A stretch of 64,000 bases of DNA, taken from assembly GCF_022884085.1 (NCBI RefSeq), contig NZ_JAGGCS010000014.1, positions 1-64,000 on the forward strand, written 5' to 3'. The DNA comes from Paenirhizobium cremeum. Its GTDB lineage: Bacteria > Pseudomonadota > Alphaproteobacteria > Rhizobiales > Rhizobiaceae. Below, piece after piece: positions 33,087 through 41,946 of this stretch; position 1 is the stretch's first letter, and the number at the start of each line of letters is the position of its first letter. The translations under genes were made by a program, and so were the position numbers. A model generated the notes under the pieces. That model was not told where the DNA came from. It saw nothing but the letters and a program-made list of their open reading frames with translations, and did not search any database.

Positions 33087-34817
33087 TCACCCCGCCGCGA
33101 CGACCCGGAGATCGGGAACATGCTGCGCCAGCACGGCATCGACGGCGTCCGGGCTCAGGGGCTTGAGGATCACGTCGTTCATGCCGGCGGCAAAGCATTC
33201 TTCCCGGTCACGGTCGAAGGCCTGCACCAGCACGCCGATGACCGGCGTCATGTCGTCAGGCCCTGCCGCCAGCTCACGAATGCGTCGGCAGGCGTCAAAA
33301 CCATTGATGACCGGCAGGGTGATGTCCATCAGAACGATGGCGGGCTTCAGTTCCTGCCAGAGACGCACGACTTCCGCTCCGTCGCGAGCGATGCGATAGG
33401 CATGGCCGAGCCCTTCGAGGATCTGCGAGAAGACGATCTGGTTGATTTCGTTGTCCTCCGCCACGAGGACAAGCGACCGGGCCGGCGCCGGCAAGACAGG
33501 CGGTCTGTCTTCCGTGGTGGTGATTTCCCAGTCGTCCGTGGCAGCGGCCCGCGCCTCATCCTTGGCCGCGAGCTTGTTCAGGACGAGGAAAGCCAGTTCC
33601 GTGTCGAGCTGGAAGCCGTCCAGCGTTACGGTAGCGATGCCTTCTGCGACCGCAAGCTCAAGACACTTCATGTCCATCTGCGTGTCGACGATCATCAGAT
33701 CGATCTTTACGCCAACGGAGCGTGCGACCGTGAGGAATGCATCCTCCTCCACCGGATTGCGGACGCAGCAGACGTCGATGCCTAGGCGCTCCAGCGTCTT
33801 CAGGCTCTTCGCCTCGAAATCCCGGTCCATTGTGACGACGAGCGCCTTGTGGCCGGCAAGCTTCGCAACCTCCGCCTCGACGCGAAGACACTCGTTTTCA
33901 GGCAGCAGCGGATGAGAGGCCCCGGCGCTGACGATCGCCTTGTCCACGGCGGAGCCATCTGCCGGCTCGACCGACAACTGCACGGAAGCCGCCTCGAAAC
34001 TGGTGACGATGAAATAGCGACCGGGCTTTCCGACACGCTGGCTTCGCACGACGATGCGTTCGCCTGCGGGGTCGGAGGGAAGCTCCGTCAGGATGGTGGC
34101 CGGCGCCCCCGTCTCCAGAACATGGCGGGTGGCACGGCGGAGCTTTTCAGCGAGATCGCCGCCGCAGATCCCGTCAAGCGCGCCGCCCAGAACACTCTCG
34201 GCGCGGGCACCGATCCGGCTGCAGAACGACTTGTTGACGGCCACGACGTTCAGGTTGCGATCCTGTACGAAGACCGGATGCGGCAGGTTGTCGAGGATTT
34301 CCTCGGTCAGTTGGACACGCTCGACATCGGCGCGCCACTGTTCCTCGCGCTTTTTCTGCTCGGTGATGTCGCTGATGATGCAGATGCCGTAACCGGAGGG
34401 CAGCCGGCGCTTGGAAAAACGTACCCAGCGATTGTTGGCGTCGCGGCGCTGGCTATCGAAACGCTCCCGCCAGTGAACGGCGATCTGTTCGGCGATCCAT
34501 TCCTCGCGGCTCGCTGCACCGCCTTCGTCGGCGGACATGCGGTCGCGCCCGCCGCCATCATAGACAGCGCCGAGGAAATCCCTCAACCGGGTTCCGGGAC
34601 GGGCGACCTGGAGGGACACGGGCAGATAGTTGCCGACGAGGCGGTTCACATAAACAAGCTGGTCGTTGCGATCGTAGACGACCAGCGCGGCACCTATCGC
34701 TTCGGACACGGCATCGAGCATGGAGGACTGCAACGTCGCAGCCTGCATAGCTTCGCCACCCATCCCTGCGTTTTTGCCCGGCGTTTCATCGCCTGGGCCC
34801 GGTGCAAACTCTTTCAC
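33087..34817 (-). CDS. PAS-PAS-receiver signalling protein without kinase domain
   Basis: The 576-residue protein has two N-terminal PAS regions (about 35-160 and 168-290; the second is marked by ILDNLPHPVFVQDRNLNVVAVNKSFC), a receiver-like region lacking the usual aspartate (about 320-430) and a true receiver domain (about 455-570) with AEDNEIN, phospho-acceptor Asp498 in LMDITLP and Lys552 in ILKPL. No histidine-phosphotransfer helix or ATPase domain is present. It must receive phosphate from a separate kinase. The GTG at 34817 follows a GAGG site; internal ATGs at 34763 or 34748 are alternatives. Confidence 0.85.
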   Translation of the reverse strand: MKEFAPGPGDETPGKNAGMGGEAMQAATLQSSMLDAVSEAIGAALVVYDRNDQLVYVNRLVGNYLPVSLQVARPGTRLRDFLGAVYDGGGRDRMSADEGGAASREEWIAEQIAVHWRERFDSQRRDANNRWVRFSKRRLPSGYGICIISDITEQKKREEQWRADVERVQLTEEILDNLPHPVFVQDRNLNVVAVNKSFCSRIGARAESVLGGALDGICGGDLAEKLRRATRHVLETGAPATILTELPSDPAGERIVVRSQRVGKPGRYFIVTSFEAASVQLSVEPADGSAVDKAIVSAGASHPLLPENECLRVEAEVAKLAGHKALVVTMDRDFEAKSLKTLERLGIDVCCVRNPVEEDAFLTVARSVGVKIDLMIVDTQMDMKCLELAVAEGIATVTLDGFQLDTELAFLVLNKLAAKDEARAAATDDWEITTTEDRPPVLPAPARSLVLVAEDNEINQIVFSQILEGLGHAYRIARDGAEVVRLWQELKPAIVLMDITLPVINGFDACRRIRELAAGPDDMTPVIGVLVQAFDRDREECFAAGMNDVILKPLSPDAVDAVLAQHVPDLRVVAAG

Positions 34818-35230
34818 ACTATCGCCTCAAAGAACCGAACCCCTCCCGGCGCTCGATCGTTATCGTCCAGACAACACCTCAAGCCCTGACGGATGCACCG
34901 AGGGGCGCTGTAACACCTTTGTCCTGCTCCACAAATTTCTCGTTCAATCGTTTCCGAATTCAAGCAATCCTGCAGCTGTCGCATATGGGAAGACATGCCA
35001 GGGAAGCGCCTGAGACGGCAAAAGGAGGATATGGTCCGGAGATGGTCCGGCCACCATCTCCTCCTCCGCCGGCGCACCGACGATGCCAATACGAAACATT
35101 TCAAGCCATAATCATGCTATCGGCAGTCCCTTAAGGCGGGATTAATGGCATGGCGCGCAATGCACCACTTTCGAGCGGTAGAATGCAGTTGGCTCTTTCC
35201 TCGCCGGCGCGAATCCCGGAAAATGGACCG
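34818..35230. other. Divergent gap upstream of mutL with perfect hairpin
   Basis: This 413-base region has no supported gene. A 9-bp perfect stem (GGAGATGGT / ACCATCTCC, 35038-35061) has the self-complementary loop CCGGCC. ATGGTCCGG occurs twice in tandem at the same place. No gene ends here, so an operator or 5' leader structure is more likely than a terminator. Confidence 0.4.
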
Positions 35231-37066
35231 ATGGTCATCAAGCAGCTTTCCGAAACCCTCATCAATCAGATCGCCGCCGGCGAGGTCATCGAAAGACCGG
35301 CCAGCGCGGCGAAGGAACTGATCGAAAACGCCATCGACGCCGGTGCCACCCGCATCGAAATCGCCACGGCCGGCGGCGGTAAAAGCCTGCTGCGCGTGAT
35401 CGACAACGGCTGCGGCATGAGTGCCGAGGATCTCGAGCTTTCGATCCGCCGGCACTGCACCTCGAAGCTTCAGGATTCGCTGTTCGATATCCACTCGCTC
35501 GGTTTCCGGGGCGAGGCGCTGCCATCCATCGGCTCGGTCGCAAAACTGACCATTACCAGTCGCCTGCAAGGCGGTTCGGAAGGCGCGGAAGTCGCCGTGG
35601 TCGGCGGCAAGGTCTCGCCCGTCAGGCCGGCGCCGGCCAATCCGGGCACAACGGTCGAGGTGCGGGATCTCTTCTTCGCCACGCCCGCCCGCCTCAAATT
35701 CCTGAAGACGGAAAAGGCCGAGGCAGGCGCGATCACCGAGATTGTCAAGCGAATGGCGATCGCCTTTCCGCAAATCCGCTTCGTACTGTCGGGCACGGAC
35801 CGCACAACGCTCGAATTTCCCGCCACCGGCGACGATCGCCTCGCCCGCATCGCTCAGGTGCTCGGCAGCGACTTTCGCGACAATGCCATCGAGCTCGATG
35901 CCGAGCGCGAGGATGTCCGGCTTGGCGGCTTCGCCGGCATCCCGACCTTCAACCGCGGCAACTCGGCCCATCAATATGCCTTCGTCAACGGTCGGCCGGT
36001 GCATGACAAGCAGATCCTTTCGGCCATTCGCGGCGCTTATGCGGAAACCATTCCGCAGGGCCGTTATCCAGTGGCGGTCCTGTCCCTGGAACTCGACCCG
36101 GCACTCGTCGATGTCAACGTGCATCCGGCGAAATCCGATGTCCGCTTCCGCGATCCGGGGCTGGTGCGGGGGCTGATCGTCGGAGCGATCCGCGATGCCA
36201 TGAGACGAGAAGGCGACCGCGCCTCGACGACGGGCGGCGGCGGCATGCTGCGCGCCTTCCGGCCGGGCTTCAGTCCCGCCGCTTCCTCCGCCTCTTCTTC
36301 CCATGGCGGATGGAGTTTCGCGAATTCTCCCAGCCGCCCGTTCGGTCCGGCTGCCGCTTCGCCTTCCGGATTCAGCGAGACGCAGCAGCCGGCGTTCGCC
36401 GCCATGACCCTGCCGACCGCCCGGGCAGAGACACCCGCAACGGCTGCGACGGCTCCCGATATCCGCGCGGAAACGCCGGCGGCGACCTATCCGCTCGGGG
36501 CGGCACGGGCACAGGTGCATGCCAACTATATCGTCGCACAGACGGAGGACGGGCTGGTGATCGTCGATCAGCATGCGGCCCATGAGCGGCTGGTGTTCGA
36601 GCAGATGCGCAAGGCGCTGACCGGAAGGCGGCTTCCCTCGCAGGGCCTTCTCATTCCCGAGATCGTCGACCTGCCGGAAGAAGACTGCAACCGGCTGATG
36701 GCTCACGCCGCCGCCCTCGAACAGCTCGGGCTTGCCATCGAGCGCTTCGGTCCCGGCGCGGTCGCCGTGCGCGAAACGCCTGCCATGCTCGGCGAGATGG
36801 ACGTCGCCGGCATGGTGCGCGATCTCGCCGACGAGATTGCCGAATGGGACACAGCGCAGGGACTTGCCGCGAAACTGGAGCATGTCGCGGCCACCATGGC
36901 CTGCCACGGCTCCGTGCGGTCCGGCAGACAGTTGCGGGTGGAGGAAATGAACGCGCTGCTCCGGCAGATGGAGGCTACCCCCGGTTCCGGCCAGTGCAAT
37001 CACGGACGACCCACCTATGTCGAACTCAAGCTTTCCGATATAGAGCGGCTTTTCGGCCGTAGCTGA
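35231..37066 (+). CDS. mutL: DNA mismatch repair protein MutL
   Basis: MutL links mismatch recognition by MutS to strand removal. The 611-residue protein has the GHKL ATPase core with ELIENAIDAGA, DNGCGM and FRGEALPSIGSV, a variable Pro/Ala/Ser linker (about 345-425) and a C-terminal dimerisation domain. The latter contains the endonuclease motif DQHAAHERLVFE starting at Asp446, plus the later ACHGSVRSGR and QCNHGRPT metal-binding segments. This MutL should therefore nick DNA itself, as in bacteria without MutH. The ATG at 35231 matches the family start (MVIKQLSETLINQIAAGEV). An upstream ATG at 35150 has no support. Confidence 0.96.
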   Translation: MVIKQLSETLINQIAAGEVIERPASAAKELIENAIDAGATRIEIATAGGGKSLLRVIDNGCGMSAEDLELSIRRHCTSKLQDSLFDIHSLGFRGEALPSIGSVAKLTITSRLQGGSEGAEVAVVGGKVSPVRPAPANPGTTVEVRDLFFATPARLKFLKTEKAEAGAITEIVKRMAIAFPQIRFVLSGTDRTTLEFPATGDDRLARIAQVLGSDFRDNAIELDAEREDVRLGGFAGIPTFNRGNSAHQYAFVNGRPVHDKQILSAIRGAYAETIPQGRYPVAVLSLELDPALVDVNVHPAKSDVRFRDPGLVRGLIVGAIRDAMRREGDRASTTGGGGMLRAFRPGFSPAASSASSSHGGWSFANSPSRPFGPAAASPSGFSETQQPAFAAMTLPTARAETPATAATAPDIRAETPAATYPLGAARAQVHANYIVAQTEDGLVIVDQHAAHERLVFEQMRKALTGRRLPSQGLLIPEIVDLPEEDCNRLMAHAAALEQLGLAIERFGPGAVAVRETPAMLGEMDVAGMVRDLADEIAEWDTAQGLAAKLEHVAATMACHGSVRSGRQLRVEEMNALLRQMEATPGSGQCNHGRPTYVELKLSDIERLFGRS

Positions 37067-37164
37067 GCCGATTGCCGATCCGCAGCAAGCGTCCTTTTAA
37101 TTGTTCTGGAAATTGCCGGGAGGGCGCGTTATTGCAGTTTCGTGAAAGGCGCAGGAGACCACCC

Positions 37165-37395
37165 ATGAACCGTTTCGAAGGCAACGGCAACCGCGAGGCG
37201 AAGATCCGCTATCTCGATGCCGACTTCCAGATCCTGTCGCCGGGCTCCTATGTGGTCTGCGCGATCACCGGCAAGCCCATTCTGATCGACGAACTGAAAT
37301 ACTGGAGCGTCGCCCGGCAGGAGCCGTATGTCGACGCCGCCGCTTCGCTGGAAGCGGAAAAGCGCGCCGGCGCGCTGCCGAACCAGAAGCGCTGA
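37165..37395 (+). CDS. DUF2093 family protein
   Basis: The 76-residue protein contains the conserved KIRYLDADFQILSPGSYVVCAITG and ILIDELKYWSVARQEPY segments of DUF2093, a small alphaproteobacterial family of unknown function that lies beside lpxK or mutL in many rhizobia. A GCAGGAG site precedes the ATG at 37165. It follows mutL by 98 bases on the same strand. Confidence 0.85.
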   Translation: MNRFEGNGNREAKIRYLDADFQILSPGSYVVCAITGKPILIDELKYWSVARQEPYVDAAASLEAEKRAGALPNQKR

Positions 37396-37405
37396 GCGCG
37401 CTTCT
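37385..37405. terminator. Hairpin between convergent DUF2093 and lpxK genes
   Basis: AGAAGCGC-N5-GCGCTTCT overlaps the DUF2093 stop codon and ends four bases before the lpxK stop. It is a weak candidate for a shared terminator. Confidence 0.45.
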
Positions 37406-37408
37406 TCT

Positions 37409-38449
37409 TCAAGCCTTGCTCTTTTCCTTCAGCCTGCGCGCCCGACAGGCCTCTATCACACGGTCGAGCACATAGGCCGGGGCCTGCGGATCGTCGAAGG
37501 ACATCTCCACCTCGACCACATGGCATCGGGAAGCGAGTTCGGCGGAACGCCCATGGCCGCCCGCGAGCCTGACGATATCCTTGGCGGTCGTCGCCAGCAG
37601 CAGCCCCTGTTTGTCCGCATCGACCAGCAGGGCATCGACCTCGTCATCCGTCAGGTGATGATGATCGGGAAAAGGCCGCAACTCGGCGACGACGGCTCCC
37701 AGACCCTCCAGCGTGCGCTGGAACTTCGAAGGGTCGGCTATGCCGGCGAAAGCCAGCACGCGCTTGCCGGCGAGACCCGCATCGTCCTTCGGCTTCAGGG
37801 CGGCGACCATGACCGCCTTGCCCGCGCGCGCCGCCTGGCGCACAAGCCGGTCCGCGGCATTGCCGTTGCCGACCTTCAAAATCGCGTCGAGATGGCGCAT
37901 CTGGATGGCGATGGGAGCACGCACCGGTCCGCCCGGCACGAGGTGGCCATTGCCGATGCCCCGCATCGTATCGATGACCACCAGGGCGAAGTCGACCGTC
38001 AGGCGGGCGCTCTGGAAACCGTCATCCATAATGATAATGTCGGCGCCTTCCTTGACCAGGCGCTCGGCGCCCGCGACGCGGCGGCGGGAAATGACGGTCA
38101 GCGCTTCCTGAGCCAGCAACAGCGGTTCGTCGCCGACATCGGCCGCTCGATGGTGGTGCACATCGACGACCGTCGTGACATCGAGCGAGCCGCCATAGCC
38201 GCGGCTTAGAAAACCGGGCTTCAATCCCTTCGCCTTGGCCGCGCGCGCCAGCGTCAACGCCGTCGGCGTCTTGCCAGCGCCGCCGACCGTGAAATTGCCG
38301 ACGCAGACGACCGGCACCGGGGGCGCGTGGCGGCGCTTCCTGCCCATGCGCCAGCCTGCCACCCGCCCATAAAGGAAAGAGAAGGGCAAAAGGCTCCAGG
38401 CCCGCCAGTCGGCTTTCGTCCACCAGAACGGCGGGGCGTCCGATACCAT
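37409..38449 (-). CDS. lpxK: Tetraacyldisaccharide 4'-kinase
   Basis: LpxK phosphorylates the 4' position of the lipid A disaccharide at the inner membrane. The 346-residue protein has an N-terminal membrane-associated segment (WSLLPFSFLYGRVAGWRMG), a P-loop in NFTVGGAGKTPTALTLA (about 55-61), SRGYGG and DDGFQSARL. The ATG at 38449 fits the family start; the frame is open further upstream. It is encoded with waaA in the same direction, separated here by a HAD hydrolase gene. Confidence 0.94.
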   Translation of the reverse strand: MVSDAPPFWWTKADWRAWSLLPFSFLYGRVAGWRMGRKRRHAPPVPVVCVGNFTVGGAGKTPTALTLARAAKAKGLKPGFLSRGYGGSLDVTTVVDVHHHRAADVGDEPLLLAQEALTVISRRRVAGAERLVKEGADIIIMDDGFQSARLTVDFALVVIDTMRGIGNGHLVPGGPVRAPIAIQMRHLDAILKVGNGNAADRLVRQAARAGKAVMVAALKPKDDAGLAGKRVLAFAGIADPSKFQRTLEGLGAVVAELRPFPDHHHLTDDEVDALLVDADKQGLLLATTAKDIVRLAGGHGRSAELASRCHVVEVEMSFDDPQAPAYVLDRVIEACRARRLKEKSKA

Positions 38450-38564
38450 CGCCAGCTTTCCCCTTTGTCTCCCCGACCGTCCCCACGGCCATCTGCGCGG
38501 CCAAGAAAACGCGGCAGAAGGGGTTTCGTCAAGTCGCGGCATGAAACGGAGACTCGCCCGGCCT

Positions 38565-39272
38565 TCAGCCGAGCACGGCTTCGAGTTCGGTGATATCGTT
38601 CAGAAGAACGTCGCAGGCCTCCTGAAGGGACTGGCGCGAACCCGTACCGGTGAGAACGGCAACCTTCAGCCCTGCTCCGGCGTTGCGGCCCATGTGAAGG
38701 TCGTGGTTGTTGTCGCCGACCACCGCGACCTGACAGGGCTCGAGCCCGGTCGCCGCGCAAAATCCAAGCACCATGCCCGGTTCCGGCTTGGAGCCGTGGC
38801 CGCTGTCATAACCGGCCACGAAATCGACATAGGGACCGATGCCGAACCGGTCGATGGTGACCCGGATCGACTTCTCGTTGTCGCTGGAGGCGATGCCGAG
38901 CTTCAGGCCGCGGTCATGCAGCTTGGCGAACAGGGGGGCGAGTTCGGCAACGGGAACCGATTGCTCGGCGGCGCCGGCAAAAAGCGCATCGATCTGCGGC
39001 ACCAGCGCCTCGGCGGCATAAGGCGATCCGGCAGCAGCAAGACCCTCGGCGATTTCCCGCGTGTTGCCGGCGGCAAGCAGGCTGTCTGGAACGAGATGTC
39101 CGGTCGCCGGGTCCATACCGCAGGCCCAGAGCAGGCGATCGGCGAGTTCGGCATCTCCGCCGGCGGCCAGAAGCGCCACCGTGCGGTTGACCGGAGCCCA
39201 GCTCGCGTCGAAATCCAAGAGGGTGCCGTCCTTGTCGAACAGGATTCCCGCGATGCCGTTTGCTTCCGTCAT
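38565..39272 (-). CDS. HAD-family phosphatase (phosphoglycolate phosphatase-like)
   Basis: The 235-residue protein has the HAD motifs DKDGTLLDF near the N-terminus (nucleophile and acid Asp), GIASSDNE (motif II), KPEPGM (motif III Lys) and VGDNNHDLHMGRNAG (motif IV). A helical cap (about 15-95) suggests a small phosphorylated metabolite as substrate. It starts 23 bases after waaA and precedes lpxK by 115 bases, so it is in the same transcript. An AGGGG site supports the ATG at 39272. A role in lipid A synthesis is not implied by the sequence. Confidence 0.9.
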   Translation of the reverse strand: MTEANGIAGILFDKDGTLLDFDASWAPVNRTVALLAAGGDAELADRLLWACGMDPATGHLVPDSLLAAGNTREIAEGLAAAGSPYAAEALVPQIDALFAGAAEQSVPVAELAPLFAKLHDRGLKLGIASSDNEKSIRVTIDRFGIGPYVDFVAGYDSGHGSKPEPGMVLGFCAATGLEPCQVAVVGDNNHDLHMGRNAGAGLKVAVLTGTGSRQSLQEACDVLLNDITELEAVLG

Positions 39273-39295
39273 GTGTCCCCTCAATCGGCCGACCG

Positions 39296-40615
39296 TCAGC
39301 CCTGGCTTACGATGCGCGGTTCAAGCCGCGCCTGCACGGTCAGGGGGTTGATATAGGGCTCAAGCCCCTTCATCGTCGCGGTCAGCGCGCCGCGCATCTC
39401 CTGCATACTCTCCATGCCGGCATCGATCATCTTGTGACGGGCAAGATCGTTCGTCATCAGGAAATGGACCGCCTTGGCCAGCATCTCCGCATCGCGGACG
39501 ATGCGGGCATTGCCGTTGCGCACGAGGCGCTGGTAGCTCTCGCGGAAATTGCCAACCTGCGGACCGGACAGCACGGCACAGCCGAGCATCGCGGGTTCCA
39601 GCGGGTTCTGCCCGCCTTCCGCCGTCAAGGAGCGGCCGACGAAAGCGATCTCGGCAAGCCGGAGGTAAAGCCCCATCTCTCCGATGGTATCGCCGAGCAG
39701 GATGTCGGTATCAGGCGTGATCGGGTCGTTGCGGGTGCGGCGCGCGACCTTCATGCCGCGCTCCACCATCATCGCCTCGATTTCATCGGAACGTTCCGGA
39801 TGGCGCGGCACCACGACCGACAGCAGGCCCGTATGGGCCCTCAGCGCGCGATGCACCATGGTGGCGATCTTTTCCTCGCCCTCGAATGTCGAAATCGCAG
39901 CCCAGCTCTTGCGATTGCCGATCTGCTGCTTGTAGCGGTCCAGCACGACCGGGTCACAGGGCGGCGCATCGCTATCCACCTTGATGTTGCCCGATACGAT
40001 GACCGGCCAGGCGCCGAGATCGCGGTAGCGCTCGGCATCCACATCGGACTGGGCGATGACCAGCGAAAGCTTGCCGAGCAGGGCTTCCGCGATCGACTGA
40101 TGCCGCTGCCAGCGCTCGAAGGAACGGTCTGAAATGCGGGCATTGACGAGGATCTGCGGGATATGCCGCTTGTGCAGTTCCATCAGCGTGGTCGGCCAGA
40201 TTTCCGACTCGACCGAGAGCGCCACGTCAGGACGCCAGTAATCGAGGAAACGGCGCACCGCCGGCTTCACATCGAGGGGAACATACTGATGCAGGACCTC
40301 ATCCTTAAGCCGGAAGCGGGCGATCTCGGCGGAGGTCACGGTACCCGTTGTCAGCAAGACGTTGATGTCGCGCCGGCGCAGTTCCCGCATCAGCGGCACC
40401 ACCGCAAGCGTTTCACCGACGCTTGCGGCATGCAGCCAGACCAGCGGCCCCTGCGGGCGATCGGCAGCGGGATAACCGAAACGTTCGAGGCGACGGGCGC
40501 GGTCCTCCTTGCCCTTGGCGGCGCGCAGGGCTAGCAGCGGCCCTGTCAGCGGATAGGCCGCGATGCCCGCCCAGCCGTAGGAGGCGATGGCAAGGGATGC
40601 CAATCCGTCACTCAT
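39296..40615 (-). CDS. waaA: Kdo transferase (3-deoxy-D-manno-octulosonic acid transferase)
   Basis: WaaA attaches Kdo to the lipid A precursor on the cytoplasmic face of the inner membrane. The 439-residue GT-B protein has a short N-terminal hydrophobic anchor (about 8-32), the catalytic Glu68 in WLHAASVGETLAVVPL, SVESEIWPTTLMEL and the C-terminal FVGRSLTAEGGQNPLEPA donor-binding motif. Starts at 40615 and 40621 are both possible; the former matches relatives. It lies downstream of the DUF4170 gene, a usual rhizobial order. Confidence 0.95.
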   Translation of the reverse strand: MSDGLASLAIASYGWAGIAAYPLTGPLLALRAAKGKEDRARRLERFGYPAADRPQGPLVWLHAASVGETLAVVPLMRELRRRDINVLLTTGTVTSAEIARFRLKDEVLHQYVPLDVKPAVRRFLDYWRPDVALSVESEIWPTTLMELHKRHIPQILVNARISDRSFERWQRHQSIAEALLGKLSLVIAQSDVDAERYRDLGAWPVIVSGNIKVDSDAPPCDPVVLDRYKQQIGNRKSWAAISTFEGEEKIATMVHRALRAHTGLLSVVVPRHPERSDEIEAMMVERGMKVARRTRNDPITPDTDILLGDTIGEMGLYLRLAEIAFVGRSLTAEGGQNPLEPAMLGCAVLSGPQVGNFRESYQRLVRNGNARIVRDAEMLAKAVHFLMTNDLARHKMIDAGMESMQEMRGALTATMKGLEPYINPLTVQARLEPRIVSQG

Positions 40616-40778
40616 CGCCATGGGCCGAAACCGTTCATGTTCGTCATCGATGCCATGTAGCCCTTTCAGGAGCCGGCGGTGCAAAAACTACGGAATGCGA
40701 GATAACTGAGTTAAAAACGTGACATTGGTGATTACCAAAAGCCGAGACAAGCCAGCAATCGCCTGTGGAAATCCCGCG

Positions 40779-41030
40779 TCAGCCCTTGGCAGCGGCCGTG
40801 TCACCGGGGGTGAGCAACCGGTGCATGTGGACGATGAAGTAACGCATGTGCGCGTTGTCGACCGTCTGCTGAGCCTTGGACTTCCAGGCAACGAGAGCGG
40901 ATGCATAATCCGGGAAAATGCCAACGATATCAAGCTCGTTCAAATCGCGAAACTGAACCTCTTCGAGGTTCGCCAATTCACCGCCAAAGACGAGGTGGAG
41001 AAGCTGTTTCTTATCGTTGGATTCCGTCAT
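40779..41030 (-). CDS. DUF4170 family protein
   Basis: The 83-residue soluble protein has the HLVFGGELANLEEVQFRDLNELDIVGIFPDYASALVAWKSKAQQTVDNAHMRYFIVHMHRLL-type pattern of DUF4170, a small alphaproteobacterial family of unknown function. It sits between the CysQ-like and waaA genes, its regular place in this group. The ATG at 41030 is preceded by a CCGGAA site. Confidence 0.85.
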   Translation of the reverse strand: MTESNDKKQLLHLVFGGELANLEEVQFRDLNELDIVGIFPDYASALVAWKSKAQQTVDNAHMRYFIVHMHRLLTPGDTAAAKG

Positions 41031-41092
41031 TTCCGGTCTCTTTCCATTCAAATTCGCCTCCCTCTTTCCTGTGATCGATTTTGCCGGAAAGG

Positions 41093-41932
41093 TCAACTGC
41101 GAGGCGCTGGTGACAAGTGGTTCAACAGAGTAGAAAGCTCGAAAAGAGTGGCGGCACAAAGCTCTCCGTGGCTGACCTCCGGACGGTTGTAAAGAAGCGC
41201 CTCGCCCCTGAGGTCGGTGAGCCTGCCGCCGGCGTTGCGGAGAATGAGGTCCGCAGCGGCGAGATCCCAGTCGTGGGAATTGCGCTTGACCAGCGTCGCG
41301 TCGATCCGGCCGTCGGCGACCAACGCCAGACGATAGGCAAGCGAGGGAATGTGTTCTACGCGCTCGATGCGGGCCTGCATCCCGGCATCGAAGCCAGCAA
41401 CGATATCCTGGGGCGTCGCTACCCGCAGCTTCCCGCCGGGACGGGCCGGCGCCACCTCGATCGGCCGACCGTTCTTCGTGGAAACCGAGCCCTCCACCGA
41501 TGCAAAGGTTTCCTCCAGTGCGGGCGCGACGAGCACACCGGCGACGGGGCGTCCGTCATGCACCACCGCGACGCTGACGCACCATGTCTTGCGTCCGGCG
41601 ATGAAGGCGCGCGTGCCGTCGATCGGATCGACGACAAACAGAGTCCGACAGGAGAGGCGCGCCGGGTCGTCGTCGGTTTCCTCCGACAACCAGCCGTAAC
41701 CGGGGCGCGCGGCGCGCAGCCGCTCCTCCAGGCATTTGTTGGCGGCATAGTCGGCGGCGCTCACCGGCGACTGGCCTTCATTCTTCCACCAGACCTCGGG
41801 CGACTGGCCGAAATAACCGAGCGCGATCTCGCCCGCTTCCCGCGCCGCCGCCGAAATCAGATCCAGATCGTCCTGCCAGTCGAAACCCTTGCGGGCCCCT
41901 TTGTCGGCGGTCATCTCTTTTTCTTTCGCCAC
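41093..41932 (-). CDS. CysQ-like inositol monophosphatase family protein
   Basis: The 279-residue protein belongs to the Mg-dependent, lithium-sensitive phosphatase family (inositol monophosphatase / 3'(2'),5'-bisphosphate nucleotidase). It shows WLSEETDDD, the metal motif VVDPIDGTRAFIAG and the late HDWDLAAADLILRNAGG. In rhizobia this locus is usually annotated as CysQ, which recycles PAP from sulfate assimilation. The substrate is inferred. The start is a GTG at 41932 with a GAGGC site; the ATG at 41914 is an alternative. It follows pmbA by 14 bases. Confidence 0.88.
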   Translation of the reverse strand: MAKEKEMTADKGARKGFDWQDDLDLISAAAREAGEIALGYFGQSPEVWWKNEGQSPVSAADYAANKCLEERLRAARPGYGWLSEETDDDPARLSCRTLFVVDPIDGTRAFIAGRKTWCVSVAVVHDGRPVAGVLVAPALEETFASVEGSVSTKNGRPIEVAPARPGGKLRVATPQDIVAGFDAGMQARIERVEHIPSLAYRLALVADGRIDATLVKRNSHDWDLAAADLILRNAGGRLTDLRGEALLYNRPEVSHGELCAATLFELSTLLNHLSPAPRS

Positions 41933-41946
41933 TTGGCCTCTGCCTC

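Noticed and set aside
35117..37003. 628-codon open frame on the minus strand
   Set aside because: It is antisense to mutL and has no motif or ribosome site.
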